A stretch of DNA of 64,000 nucleotides, taken from Clostridium bornimense. GTDB lineage: Bacteria; Bacillota; Clostridia; Clostridiales; Clostridiaceae. Positions 44,960 through 54,571 of this stretch are shown piece by piece (the stretch's first letter is position 1; each line of letters begins with the position of its first letter). Made by a program: the position numbers and the translations under genes. The stretch lies in assembly GCF_000577895.1 (NCBI RefSeq), contig NZ_HG917868.1:2542001-2606000 (forward strand), read 5' to 3'. The notes below the pieces were generated by a model. The model was given only the letters and a program-made list of their open reading frames with translations. It searched no databases and was not told where the DNA came from.

Positions 44960-46120
44960 TTATACATAATTTCTTATCTTTACAACTTTATTATCCTTTA
45001 TGTATACTCTAGGTACTCTTTTACTTATCATGCACGTTACCTCATAACTAATTGTGTCTAGCAGTCTCGCCATATCTTCCGCATCAATCTTTAGTCCACT
45101 ATCTTCTCCCATTAATACTACATCATCTCCTACTTTTACATCTTCAATATCAGTTACATCAACCATGCATTGATCCATACAAACTCTTCCTACTATATTC
45201 GCTATCTTACCATTAATTATAACTTTGCCTTTATTAGATAACGCTCTAGAATAACCGTCTGCATAGCCTACTGGCAATGTTGCAATTTTGCTCTTTCTCT
45301 CTGTAATAAATGTCCTATTATAACTTATACTTGTTCCTCTCTCTACTTCTTTTATATGAACAATATTAGTCTTTAATGACATAACAGGCTTTAAATTTAT
45401 TATACTTTTATTTACCTCATTAGATGGGTAATATCCATATAAAATTATCCCCGGTCTTAAAGCTTCAAAAATAGAGTCTTTCATATCAATTAATGCTGCA
45501 CTATTAGCTATATGTCTCATTGGAATTTTTATTCCTCTTTTTTGTAATTTTTCATCGAATTTTTTAAATTTATCTAATTGAGTCAATGCATATTCTTTAT
45601 TTGCTTCATCAGCAGTAGCAAAATGTGAAAACATACCTACAATTTTTATATTTGGTAATTCACTTATTTTTTTAATTTCTTCTATGGAATCCTCATTAGG
45701 TATAAATCCTATTCTTCCCATTCCAGTATCTAACGCTATATGCACCTTCGCTATAGATTTTTCTTCTGTTGCCAAAGTTGATAGTTTTTTGCAATATTCA
45801 TAACTCATTACACTTTGTTCTATCTCATACCTTAATAAGTCTTTCCCAAATATTAGCGGTGTATACCCTAATATCATAATTGGCGCATCTATATTATTTC
45901 TTCTAAGTTCTATAGCTTCACTTATAACTGCTACAGCAAACCTATTAACCCCTGCATCCAACATAAATGGAGCAATATCTACAGCGCCATGTCCATATCC
46001 ATCAGCCTTTATAGCTGCTATTAGCTCCTTACCTTTTGCTACTCTTTTTATTTCATTAACGTTATTTATTAAGTTGTCTATATTAATTTCTGCCCAAACT
46101 GGTCTTAAGTGCCTAAACAA
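44960..46120 (-). CDS. alr: Alanine racemase
   Basis: The 386-residue protein has the PLP-binding Lys in LIAAIKADGYGHGAVDIAPF, LDTGMGRIGF, and the second catalytic Tyr in TSISYNRTFIT; the C-terminal beta domain includes VGRVCMDQCMVDVTDI. It interconverts L- and D-alanine for peptidoglycan; in spore formers it can also limit germination by L-alanine. It sits between the GerS-like gene and the mazE/mazF-type toxin-antitoxin pair, 18 bp from the former. Confidence 0.97.
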   Translation of the reverse strand: MFRHLRPVWAEINIDNLINNVNEIKRVAKGKELIAAIKADGYGHGAVDIAPFMLDAGVNRFAVAVISEAIELRRNNIDAPIMILGYTPLIFGKDLLRYEIEQSVMSYEYCKKLSTLATEEKSIAKVHIALDTGMGRIGFIPNEDSIEEIKKISELPNIKIVGMFSHFATADEANKEYALTQLDKFKKFDEKLQKRGIKIPMRHIANSAALIDMKDSIFEALRPGIILYGYYPSNEVNKSIINLKPVMSLKTNIVHIKEVERGTSISYNRTFITERKSKIATLPVGYADGYSRALSNKGKVIINGKIANIVGRVCMDQCMVDVTDIEDVKVGDDVVLMGEDSGLKIDAEDMARLLDTISYEVTCMISKRVPRVYIKDNKVVKIRNYV

Positions 46121-46138
46121 TTTTATCTACTCCTCTTC

Positions 46139-46765
46139 TCATTGTAATACTGTATCTTCATCATTATAGTTTTTATCAAAATTTCTATACTCTATTACAA
46201 TAGTTTCCTTATTATCTTTATTATAGACCACTATTTTTTTAGGTTCAACTTTTCCTTTATCTACCCATAATGATGCAGTTTTCATATTATCATTTCCTTC
46301 ATTTATTTTTAAATGAAGAATTAAGTATTCTGTTTCATTTTCTTGTTGCACAGTAAAATTCAATTTTTGATCTGTGTATAGTAACTTTATGTATTCCTCT
46401 AAAAATATAAATTTATGTATTTTATCATTTTCTGACTTTCTTACATATTCATCTCCAACTATACTATCTTTGACTTTTATCTCATCACTATTAAAAATCA
46501 TTTTTCTTCCATTATCTAATTCCAACATATACCCTTTTTCTCTTGAAAATACTAATTTACCCTTGTAAATATCTGTTATTCTATCATTTTTAAATGTCAT
46601 AGTTATATCTGTTGAATACTTATTTAATTCTTTCAATTTAGTTAAGTAATCTTCTTCATTCATAATAATAGTTCTATTTTTTATTAAATAACACATTATT
46701 ACTATTAATGCACCAACAATAATTACAGATATTATTGATAGCTTTTTAATTATACTTTTCCCCAT
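46139..46765 (-). CDS. GerS-like membrane or lipoprotein, LolA-like fold
   Basis: The most likely start is the ATG at 46765, giving 208 residues; upstream in-frame codons exist and the spacing to AAAGGAG is long. There is one N-terminal hydrophobic segment with a Cys (VIIVGALIVIMCYL), but Met before the Cys makes a poor lipobox. The rest is a beta-rich domain with repeated strand patterns (TDITMTFKNDRITDIYKGKL, YMLELDNGRKMIF), like LolA-type sorting proteins. In C. difficile gerS, needed for germination, is cotranscribed with alr2. Adjacency to alr here suggests the same family. Germination role is inferred. Confidence 0.65.
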   Translation of the reverse strand: MGKSIIKKLSIISVIIVGALIVIMCYLIKNRTIIMNEEDYLTKLKELNKYSTDITMTFKNDRITDIYKGKLVFSREKGYMLELDNGRKMIFNSDEIKVKDSIVGDEYVRKSENDKIHKFIFLEEYIKLLYTDQKLNFTVQQENETEYLILHLKINEGNDNMKTASLWVDKGKVEPKKIVVYNKDNKETIVIEYRNFDKNYNDEDTVLQ

Positions 46766-46852
46766 ATACTTAATTATACGCTCCTTTAAAATTTCTCCTA
46801 TTAATAAGATATTATCTTTAAAGAGCAAAAATTACTTAAATAACTTATAATA

Positions 46853-46891
46853 ATAAAAAAAAGCTATAGAAAATCCCCAATTTCTATAGCT
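46853..46891 (-). terminator. Terminator of the 117-residue gene
   Basis: AGCTATAGAAA (46862-46872) and TTTCTATAGCT (46881-46891) form a stem with a T run on the minus strand. Confidence 0.8.
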
Positions 46892-46915
46892 ATAATACCA
46901 ATACTATGTTATTCA

Positions 46916-47269
46916 TTACATTTCTTTTACTATTACATCTGTACTTTCAAAGTCAGATACACACTTGTCTACTTTTTCTCCGATTACATCTACTAAATGT
47001 ACTGGTGAAACTACATTTTCATATAATAATTTCAACATTTCTTGAACTTTATGTCTATATGGACTTATATGTTCTATAGAATTCTTATCTATTCCTATTA
47101 ATTCCCCGTTAATATAATTTTCTTTTTCTACCATTATCCCGTAAGCTGGTACCTCAGCACAACTATCTCCGATAGAAACTGATAAATCATTTTTAGTTAA
47201 TATATAATTGTATTTGTATTTTTTTGATCCTTCTTCTAATATTCTTTCTAAATTAACTATTTGTTTCAT
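46916..47269 (-). CDS. Uncharacterised 117-residue protein
   Basis: I do not firmly recognise this protein; it may belong to a clostridial family of unknown function (DUF6514). It is soluble, without signal or membrane segment. It has a predicted N-terminal helix (VNLERILEEGSKKYKYNYIL), a beta region (SVSIGDSCAEVPAYGIMVEK) and a C-terminal helix (YRHKVQEMLKLLYENVVS). It is monocistronic, with its own terminator, and faces a long AT-rich region. Confidence 0.7.
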   Translation of the reverse strand: MKQIVNLERILEEGSKKYKYNYILTKNDLSVSIGDSCAEVPAYGIMVEKENYINGELIGIDKNSIEHISPYRHKVQEMLKLLYENVVSPVHLVDVIGEKVDKCVSDFESTDVIVKEM

Positions 47270-47772
47270 AATAAAATACCTCCCACTTATTTCCTTCGCC
47301 TATATCGTAATTTTATCACTTTAATTCTAATTTTATAGTCGAACTATAACCCTTATTTAGGATATTCGTTCTTTATAAATTGACATCTTAGGTAATATGA
47401 ATTTCTTTAATGTGAATGACCGATTTTCTTTATGTAATGACCGAAAAATTTTTTTCCAAGTCACCAAATTTTATATCGAATTTTGTATATTTTTAGAATA
47501 ATTTTTTTTAAAGTTTTTTTGAACTGTTGAATAATATCTGTTGATTTAGCATAAATTTGTACTTGTTATATATTAATCTGTTTATTTACCTCTATAACAA
47601 TTGTTATTAATAGATATTTTTATTTTTCTTGGTTAACCTTCTGTAATGATTATCACACTTTTTTCTTCATATTTCTACATTTTTTCACATAACACATTTT
47701 TTACTTCATATTCGTAATTTTACATAAAAAACACAGTTTAAGGATATGTTTAGTCCTTTCATGATTTTATAT

Positions 47773-47801
47773 TTGAAATTCAATACAAGAAATGATATAA
47801 T
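47773..47801 (+). promoter_or_regulatory. Predicted promoter of yihY
   Basis: TTGAAA (47773-47778) and a perfect TATAAT (47796-47801) are 17 bp apart. It is the best promoter between 47270 and the gene. Confidence 0.65.
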
Positions 47802-47919
47802 TAAACTTTTTGCAATATATTAAGTAAGAATTTATTTATGATATGAATTTAAATAGAAGTGCCTATTTAACACGCTTTGTCTTAGATTTTAATTTTTTGG
47901 CTTTTATGCCTTTCTTTTG

Positions 47920-47985
47920 AATAGTTTATCATAAATTCCAACTAATTACAATACCCTTAAGATATAAGTATTATGATAAACTATT
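47920..47985 (+). promoter_or_regulatory. 15-bp inverted repeat in the yihY leader
   Basis: AATAGTTTATCATAA (47920-47934) and its exact inverse (47971-47985) are 36 bp apart. The pair could form an RNA hairpin in the leader or be two half-sites for a DNA-binding protein. There is no T run after it, so it is not a terminator. Confidence 0.6.
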
Positions 47986-48064
47986 GGAGAAATAATATTT
48001 ATATGTATTTTTTCAGCTACTATTATTATAATAAAGAATAGTTATATCAACAGGAGGTGATAAA

Positions 48065-48883
48065 TTGAAAACTATTATTATAATATTAATTCAAAGTATA
48101 AAGAAATTTAAAGAGGATAATGCTTTTTCTTTAGCCTCTCATATAACATACTATACATTGCTATCATTTTTCCCTTTTTTCATATTTTTACTTACTCTAG
48201 TTGGTTTTTTCCCTATAAGTAGTGAAAATGTTATTCAAAATATATTAACATTCATACCACAACCGGCAGTTAAAACCGTTTCCCAAGTACTTAATGAAGT
48301 ACTTAATTATAAACATGTTACCTTATTGTCATTTTCATTTATTTTGTCTCTTTGGAGTGCTTCTTCTGGATGTAAAGCTCTTATGCTTGGAGTGAATAAG
48401 GCCTATAATATACGTGATAGGCGTTCTTATATCAAGATAAAGTTTATATCTATGATTTATACTGTTATGTTTGCGTTCTTTATTATTGGTTCATTCCTCC
48501 TATTAACATTTGGTGAGCACTTAATTGCTTTTATATATTCTACATTAAAAATATCATTATCCTCATTCTGGATAACAAATTTATTAAGAATAGCTCTATT
48601 AATATTAATACTTTTTATTGTATTTATTCTTATGTATAAATACACATCCTCACTAAAGCCTCCTATTATGTCCGTATCATATGGAGCTTTATTTGCCACA
48701 GCTGGTATATATGGGTTATCTCGTTTATATGGTATATACATAAATTATTTTGCCAATAAATCATTAGTATACGGTAGTATTGGTGGTATATATGTAATGA
48801 TTATTTGGTTAAATGTAATTTCTCTTCTTATACTTTTTGGAGCAGAAATAAACTCTGTAGTATATAAAAAATACTATGATTAA
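48065..48883 (+). CDS. yihY: YihY/virulence factor BrkB family membrane protein
   Basis: The 272-residue protein has a TTG start 6 nt after AGGAGGTGAT. About six membrane helices are seen, with the family pattern: HITYYTLLSFFPFFIFLLTL near the N-terminus, LWSASSGCKALMLGVNKAYN, and SLVYGSIGGIYVMIIWLNV near the C-terminus. The family was once called ribonuclease BN, wrongly. Its function is not settled; envelope permeability or export has been suggested. It is monocistronic. Confidence 0.9.
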   Translation: MKTIIIILIQSIKKFKEDNAFSLASHITYYTLLSFFPFFIFLLTLVGFFPISSENVIQNILTFIPQPAVKTVSQVLNEVLNYKHVTLLSFSFILSLWSASSGCKALMLGVNKAYNIRDRRSYIKIKFISMIYTVMFAFFIIGSFLLLTFGEHLIAFIYSTLKISLSSFWITNLLRIALLILILFIVFILMYKYTSSLKPPIMSVSYGALFATAGIYGLSRLYGIYINYFANKSLVYGSIGGIYVMIIWLNVISLLILFGAEINSVVYKKYYD

Positions 48884-48901
48884 TTCACAATCACAATTAA
48901 G

Positions 48902-48950
48902 GTGCTGTCGCATTAACGAATGAAATTTCGTGAGCGATAGCTCTTTTTAT
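48902..48950 (+). terminator. Terminator of yihY (GCTGTCGC repeat)
   Basis: GCTGTCGC (48904-48911) pairs with GCGATAGC (48934-48941, one G.U), with an inner ACGAAT/ATTTCGT stem; a T run follows. Confidence 0.75.
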
Positions 48951-48971
48951 CATGGCACAAGTTAGAAGGCA

Positions 48972-49262
48972 CAGGGCACAAGTAAGGTGAAAATTCCTCT
49001 TTGGGAGGAATTTTATTATAGTCCTGCGGACAGCAAAGTGTTTTCATAGTTACTATAGATACAGAAATTATATTATAATTCTTAACCCAAGCTTCATGAA
49101 AGTGCAACTTTCATGAGCTTTCTGTAACGATTTTTATATCAACTGTGCTCTAAGTAAGAAACATAGTCTAACTTATAACATTCAACTCAACACTTAAAAT
49201 TTCAGAAATTCTGCAAGAATTTCATCTATACCTGTGCCTTGTGCTCTCATACTTGTGACCTG
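48972..49262. mobile_element. MITE-like element, copy 2 (291 bp)
   Basis: The ends are CAGGGCACAAGTA (48972-48984) and TACTTGTGACCTG (49250-49262), terminal inverted repeats with one mismatch. The left part matches the 176-bp element at 9808-9983 in reverse orientation: AAAATTCCTCTTTG, GAGGAATTTTATTATA and TCCTGCGGA. The right part shares CAACACTTAA and the CCTGTGCC...ACTTGTG end. The middle differs in length. No transposase is encoded. Confidence 0.65.
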
Positions 49263-49340
49263 CTTTTGCTCTATCAAACTTACTGAAAAAAGCTGTCACA
49301 CTCTTCATACAACAGATCCAGCTATCATTGTGAATTGTAA

Positions 49341-49374
49341 ATAAAAAAGGAGATGATTTCTCATCTCCTTTTTT
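49341..49374 (-). terminator. Terminator of the second Hsp70 operon
   Basis: A 14-bp stem (49343-49356 with 49361-49374) with A/T runs on both sides ends at the stop codon of the beta-CASP gene. It could work in both directions. Confidence 0.85.
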
Positions 49375-51265
49375 ATTTAACCACTACTGTATTTTTCATG
49401 GATATTCCCTCTATTCCTTCTCCATGAACTAGTATTAAATTTTTAGGTTTTAATTTTAACATAGTAAAAATTAATTCATCATATGAACTATGAGCTGATA
49501 AAGATATATCATATAAATTTATGGTTTTATTGTTCATAAACTCCATTTCTTTTAGAATTAAATTTTTTTTAGGCATATAACCAGCTTTTATAACAGTAGT
49601 TTTTTCCTTATATTTTAATACATTAAAATATTCATAGGACCTACTTCCTCTCCTCAACATACCTGAAGAGGCTATTATTATTGAAGATAATTGATACATT
49701 CTCTCTGCATCTTCATTTTCTACTATCTCTACACATTCACCTATTAAATTACTACACTTAGATCTTTTCTGATAATAGTAAGTTATCTTTCCTGCTGCTC
49801 CATCTACTATAATAGGATATTTAATATCATTTTTTTTTATGGACATCAATACTTCTTGCGCCCTTCCTACAGCAAAAGAGGGAATAAAAACCTTTACTCC
49901 ACTATCTATCGATGCCTTAGTAACACTTCCTAATATTTTTCTTTTGTCATCTAATGTAAGAGAAAATTTGTTTTCACCATATGTTGTTTCCATTATAAGA
50001 TAATCTACTTTTCTATTATCAATTAATTTATATATGTCCAATCCCAATACCGTAAATTGATCTGATAAACAGAAATCTCCTAAATAAATTATTCGCTTAC
50101 CTACTACTTCTATATCAAAAGCACAAGAGCCTAATATATGTCCATTTTCAACAGCTTTTATTTTAAATGATCCTAATAAAATTTCATCATTACTTCTTAT
50201 TATTTTCACATTATTTAATCTTCCTTGAAACTCAGAATTACTTTCTTCGATTATATCTTTTGTAATGCTTGTCATATATATAGGAATATCTAAATCATCT
50301 ATCAATAAACTTCCATAATGATCAAAGTGTCCATGAGATATGAATATCCCTAAAATATCTTTATAATTTATATTGTACTTTTCTAATTCTCTCTTTACAT
50401 CAATATATATAGTATTTCCATTTTCATCAAAACCTGCTCCCATATCTAACAATATTATTCCTTTGCAAGTTCGAATTATATGCATACTCATATTTATCTC
50501 ATTTTCATATGATAATATTTCTACACTATCATCAGTAAAATTGTAATGAGTTATATTGATATTATCTATTATTTTTTCTCCATCTAAAGCATATCCTTTT
50601 AAATCTTCTAACTCTAAATCTTCATAAGAGAAATCTACTAAATCATATAATATATCTTCTTTATATCCAAAAACATATGCCTTTTTTATATAATTTTTAT
50701 TATGATATTTAGAAAGATAATAGTAAATATGCGATAATATCATTTCATCATTACTAAATTCCTTTATTATATCGATAATAGAATCAATCTTCATATTATT
50801 CATAAGTATATATAACCTTACAATTTTATCTGGATACCCTTTTAGGATTTTATCTTTATCTATCTCCTCATTATTTATATCTAACATAATAAATAACTCT
50901 ATATACTCTTTTACCACTTCATCTTTATTATTAAAACAATCTACTATTATTTCCCTATTTTCTTCATATCGTTTTCTACCTTCTTTATAATACCCAAGCC
51001 TTAATAAGGATAATATATTATATACTATATTTTCTGTATTACGACATTGTTTAAGCCCTTCTTCTGAGTAAAAATAACTCATATGATAATTTTTAATTCT
51101 ATAATTTAAACATGATAGTATATCTAAAACCCCAACTAAACTATATTTAAAATATTTTTTTTCTAATGCTCTAATAATATGTGCTATATAACTTTTATCA
51201 CTATCCATCTTGAATAATATTTTTTTATCACTTTCAAAATGTATAATTTTATTATTTTCTATCAT
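49373..51265 (-). CDS. Beta-CASP metallo-beta-lactamase-fold protein with helical N-terminus
   Basis: The 630-residue protein has about 230 N-terminal residues predicted as helical repeats. The metallo-beta-lactamase core follows (HGHFDH at 311-316, then GHILGS and YLGDF). The beta-CASP features are PSFAVGRAQEVLM, ASSGMLRRGSRS and LILVHGEG near the C-terminus. This is the layout of CPSF/RNase J-type RNA nucleases, without their known N-terminal length. The metal ligands look intact, so it is probably an active hydrolase on RNA or DNA. It is last in an operon with an Hsp70 and overlaps the preceding gene by 4 bp. Confidence 0.85.
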   Translation of the reverse strand: MIENNKIIHFESDKKILFKMDSDKSYIAHIIRALEKKYFKYSLVGVLDILSCLNYRIKNYHMSYFYSEEGLKQCRNTENIVYNILSLLRLGYYKEGRKRYEENREIIVDCFNNKDEVVKEYIELFIMLDINNEEIDKDKILKGYPDKIVRLYILMNNMKIDSIIDIIKEFSNDEMILSHIYYYLSKYHNKNYIKKAYVFGYKEDILYDLVDFSYEDLELEDLKGYALDGEKIIDNINITHYNFTDDSVEILSYENEINMSMHIIRTCKGIILLDMGAGFDENGNTIYIDVKRELEKYNINYKDILGIFISHGHFDHYGSLLIDDLDIPIYMTSITKDIIEESNSEFQGRLNNVKIIRSNDEILLGSFKIKAVENGHILGSCAFDIEVVGKRIIYLGDFCLSDQFTVLGLDIYKLIDNRKVDYLIMETTYGENKFSLTLDDKRKILGSVTKASIDSGVKVFIPSFAVGRAQEVLMSIKKNDIKYPIIVDGAAGKITYYYQKRSKCSNLIGECVEIVENEDAERMYQLSSIIIASSGMLRRGSRSYEYFNVLKYKEKTTVIKAGYMPKKNLILKEMEFMNNKTINLYDISLSAHSSYDELIFTMLKLKPKNLILVHGEGIEGISMKNTVVVK

Positions 51266-52848
51266 AATGTTCCTGGTGCTTTTACTTCAAATGATTTCAA
51301 CATATTTTGTGCTACCATTTGAACATTCAATGAAAAACGTTGATCTCTCAAAATATGAAATAAAAATCGCTCATATGAATTAGCATTTTTACTGTCTATT
51401 ACTGATTGTACTAATTCTAAAATTCCTAATTGCACCCTTTCCTCAACTCTTATTTCTCCATCTATATAGCCCATTAATTTATACCATGATTCTTCAATGT
51501 TTTTATTTAAACATTTCTTTAATACTTCTTTTAATACATTTAATATCTTTAGTTGTCTCTTTTCATCACAATGCTCCATAAAATAATTAAAACTATTGTT
51601 TATACATTCTTTTAATTCTACGCAAGAATTAATACATTGATTTATCGCTTTTGCTGTTTCATCATATGTTACATATTCTTCTTTAAATAATTCTTCCGCC
51701 ATAAGATTACAATATTTTGTTTCACCAAGCAAAATAAAATATGCAAAGCAGTAAACCTTATATTGATCAATGTCAGAATACTTTTCTATTAGATCATAAG
51801 CTTCTGTATATTTTAATATGCCTAAAGATATTATTCCTTCTTTTACTTCCATATTACTACATTTCTCTCTTAGCAAAGTATTATATATCAATCTTCCTAT
51901 AGATTTTTCTCCAGTAAATCTCAAAGCAATTATAGCGGCTTTTCTATGTGCTCTAACTTTTAGTAATTCTTCAAATTCATTTATACCACTATCAAATTCT
52001 TTTAAACTTTTAGCTTTTACAATCAAATCACCTAAATTCTTAGAACTAGAATTTGAAATAGCAACAGCATCTTTTCCACTTATATATGTTATCGTTTTTC
52101 TTGCCAAACTTGATATCCCATGACTTCTTAAAAGACTATATGCTTTTTTTAGTGCATCATCACTAAAAATTGTCTTAAATTTATCTTTAAAACATTTAGA
52201 TATTTCTTTATCAACAGCATTATTCTCACTAATTAAAGATATCATTTGCAATATATAATCTACTACTTCTTCTCTTCCGCTATTAATCAATGCCCTAAAT
52301 AAATCTAGCTTTAAATTATTATCATTAAAAAATCTATAATAGGCCTTTTCTAAAAGATAACTATTTTTAATTCTGCCTAATGCTGCAATTACTATTTTTA
52401 ATTGCGGTGTCCAGTGCCAGTTTACCACTATATGTTCTAGAGATCCTATAACTTTATCCTTATTTACCATAGTAATCTCATATATGACCATAGACATATA
52501 ATTTACAAGAGTCCTATCATTATTAATAAAATTATTTATTTCTTTTGATGTATATAGCATACATTCAATTGGACATATTCCTTCTTGAATCATATCCCTA
52601 CATTTTTCTTTTACTTTTCCATAAATAATTTGTCTAACTTTCTCGCTAATCTTATCTTCTCTAAGTAATGAATATATCTTAGAAAAATCTTCAACATCCT
52701 CTTCTCTAAATTTCCATAAAAATAGTTTATTCTCAGCATTATTTAATGGCTCTACTCCTGTAACAGTAGTACCAGTTATATCATATTCATAATTTATATT
52801 AAAATCACCTTTTATCAGTTCAAGATCTCTTAAATCTGTCAACTTCAT
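51262..52848 (-). CDS. Large all-helical protein, possible HEAT-like repeats
   Basis: I do not recognise this 528-residue protein. It is soluble. After about 60 beta-rich residues (NINYEYDITGTTVTGVEPLN), it is almost wholly helical. Several segments look like HEAT-like repeats (QLKIVIAALGRIKNSYLLEK, DLFRALINSGREEVVDYILQ, RKAAIIALRFTGEKSIGRLI, EGIISLGILKYTEAYDLIEK). Such scaffolds usually bind other proteins. It lies between the Hsp70 (5 bp) and the beta-CASP gene (4-bp overlap), so it is likely part of one complex with them. Confidence 0.75.
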   Translation of the reverse strand: MKLTDLRDLELIKGDFNINYEYDITGTTVTGVEPLNNAENKLFLWKFREEDVEDFSKIYSLLREDKISEKVRQIIYGKVKEKCRDMIQEGICPIECMLYTSKEINNFINNDRTLVNYMSMVIYEITMVNKDKVIGSLEHIVVNWHWTPQLKIVIAALGRIKNSYLLEKAYYRFFNDNNLKLDLFRALINSGREEVVDYILQMISLISENNAVDKEISKCFKDKFKTIFSDDALKKAYSLLRSHGISSLARKTITYISGKDAVAISNSSSKNLGDLIVKAKSLKEFDSGINEFEELLKVRAHRKAAIIALRFTGEKSIGRLIYNTLLREKCSNMEVKEGIISLGILKYTEAYDLIEKYSDIDQYKVYCFAYFILLGETKYCNLMAEELFKEEYVTYDETAKAINQCINSCVELKECINNSFNYFMEHCDEKRQLKILNVLKEVLKKCLNKNIEESWYKLMGYIDGEIRVEERVQLGILELVQSVIDSKNANSYERFLFHILRDQRFSLNVQMVAQNMLKSFEVKAPGTL

Positions 52849-52853
52849 TCCAC

Positions 52854-54560
52854 TTACCTCCCTTCATAAACATTAACATCACTCTCTACTCCTATTTTAA
52901 TTCTTTCATTTAATGAGTCTTCTACTACAACTTCCATAGATAAATGTTTATTCTCATCAATACTATATTCTATAGTTATCGGCGTCCCTGTTTTTACTGG
53001 AAATGTATAGGATCCTGTATAACTTCTCTGAATTCTCATAGCTGAATCATATTTATCTTTTCCCGCATATAAATTTATCTTCAATCCTGAAGGTGAAGAT
53101 GTTTTTAATTTTCCTTTTAATTGACCTGTATATGGTATTCTTTGATTTGCTTTAAGGATAACTTCTGGTAACCCTTCATCTACGTCTATCATAATCGCTT
53201 CTGCTAATACCTTTGTAATATCAAGAACTGCACTATCGCCACCATCTTTTAAAATTTCTTTTGGATTTACATCACTATCATTTTTTGTTTCTTCTATAGA
53301 ATAATAATTATATATAGCTGCTCCTCTTGATACTGCTTCCATAGGATGCGGTGATAAAATTATATCCTTTCTCAATATCTCTTTTACTCTCTCTTTAACA
53401 CCAATATACTTTGACATTCCTCCTGTTAGAAATACATAATCTATAGATGCTATTGGTATATTATAATTTGTTAATGTATTTAATATAGGTTCTTCTATAT
53501 TTTTATATTTAGGCAATTCTCTCTGATCTTTTATAACTTTAGTTGGTTTATAGTACAGAGGTTTTGTTGATAAATCAAACTCTCTCTTTGTTAAAGAAAA
53601 TTCACAAATTTCATCATTATAAAAATCCGGAATGGATTTTGTGAAACTTATTTCATCATTATTTTTCTCTATCCCCATAAACTCCATATTTTCAACTTCT
53701 GAAGATATTCTTTCTTTAGCCTGTTCTGCAAATATAATTAATTGATTTATCATGTGATTTTTTTGTACTTCACTTATTTCATTTATATTAAGTTTACGCT
53801 CCTGTGCAAACTTATTAAGAAGATAATTAGCTGCCCAAGTATCAAAATCTACTCCACCTAAATCATCATATCTTCCCACAGCTATTTCTTTAAATGATAA
53901 ATTATTTTCATCTTGCACTACATCTATAATTGCTATATCACAAGTACCTCCTCCAATATCAAATACAAGTATTCTTTTAAGTTCACTAAAATCTACATCT
54001 CTATCTTCTTGTATTCTTTTGGATTGTATGTTTATATAATCTATAAGTGCCGCTGTAGGTTCAGATATTGTGGTAATAGATTTTCTCTTAAACCCAGCTC
54101 TTATTGCAGCTTCAACAGTATCATTAATTTGATCTGTATTAAACGATGCAGGTACTGTAATAGTTACACCTTTTATCTCTCTTCCCATAGTGTATCTTTT
54201 TATAGTATTGCTACATACTTTTAATATTTCTGTAGCTACATCTACAGGACCTATTACTGTTTCACCAATTTTCCATCTACTATCAGTTCCAATAAATCTT
54301 TTAGAATTATATACAACTCTATTAGATGAATTTTCTCGCATCCATTTACCTATCTTCCCAACATATTTTCTTTCATCATTATCAATATATAATACTGACG
54401 GTAATAATTTTGATTGTATTAAATTCTTTGTAGCATCAAACTGAGGTATTTCAATAACTTCAGTTCCAAAAGTGTTATCTATATTTCTCTTTCCTAATGT
54501 TAATACTGTGTTTGTAGTACCTAAATCAATAGCTACATATATTTGTCTTTCACCTCCCAT
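52854..54560 (-). CDS. Hsp70-family protein of the second chaperone operon
   Basis: Starting at 54560 (AGGAGGATGGAAA then ATG) gives 568 residues. The Hsp70 ATPase motifs are present but divergent: YVAIDLGTTNTVLTLGKRNI, VFDIGGGTCDIAIID and YVFLTGGMSKYIGVKERVKE. A large insert in the ATPase region (about residues 305-365) is acidic and Tyr/Pro-rich. The C-terminal beta domain is short (INLYAGKDKYDS...PITIEYSIDENKHLSMEVVV) and there is no lid. It differs from both Hsp70s at 31692-35419. The GrpE-like gene lies 11 bp upstream. Confidence 0.9.
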   Translation of the reverse strand: MGGERQIYVAIDLGTTNTVLTLGKRNIDNTFGTEVIEIPQFDATKNLIQSKLLPSVLYIDNDERKYVGKIGKWMRENSSNRVVYNSKRFIGTDSRWKIGETVIGPVDVATEILKVCSNTIKRYTMGREIKGVTITVPASFNTDQINDTVEAAIRAGFKRKSITTISEPTAALIDYINIQSKRIQEDRDVDFSELKRILVFDIGGGTCDIAIIDVVQDENNLSFKEIAVGRYDDLGGVDFDTWAANYLLNKFAQERKLNINEISEVQKNHMINQLIIFAEQAKERISSEVENMEFMGIEKNNDEISFTKSIPDFYNDEICEFSLTKREFDLSTKPLYYKPTKVIKDQRELPKYKNIEEPILNTLTNYNIPIASIDYVFLTGGMSKYIGVKERVKEILRKDIILSPHPMEAVSRGAAIYNYYSIEETKNDSDVNPKEILKDGGDSAVLDITKVLAEAIMIDVDEGLPEVILKANQRIPYTGQLKGKLKTSSPSGLKINLYAGKDKYDSAMRIQRSYTGSYTFPVKTGTPITIEYSIDENKHLSMEVVVEDSLNERIKIGVESDVNVYEGR

Positions 54561-54571
54561 TTTCCATCCTC

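Larger units (their letters stand above)
47270..48064. other. Long AT-rich intergenic region upstream of yihY
   Basis: This 795-bp stretch has no convincing gene on either strand. It holds a direct repeat (GAATGACCGATTTTCTTTATG followed by TAATGACCGA, 47412-47446), several T-runs, the yihY promoter (47773-47801) and a 15-bp inverted repeat (47920-47985). The yihY leader would be about 250 nt long. Nothing in it matches a riboswitch I know. Confidence 0.6.
48884..49342. repeat. Composite of intergenic repeats between yihY and the beta-CASP gene
   Basis: This gene-free stretch opens with TTAATTCACAATCACAATTAA and closes with an inverse-like CATTGTGAATTG. Inside are the GCTGTCGC hairpin, the MITE-like element at 48972-49262, and a TATCAAACTTAC...AAAAAAGCTG segment also present at 5890-5912. 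It appears built by nested or successive insertions of at least two repeat types. Confidence 0.6.

Noticed and set aside
49373-51265. A beta-lactamase resistance gene
   Set aside because: The protein has beta-CASP motifs and a helical N-terminus; these are nuclease-type metallo-hydrolases.
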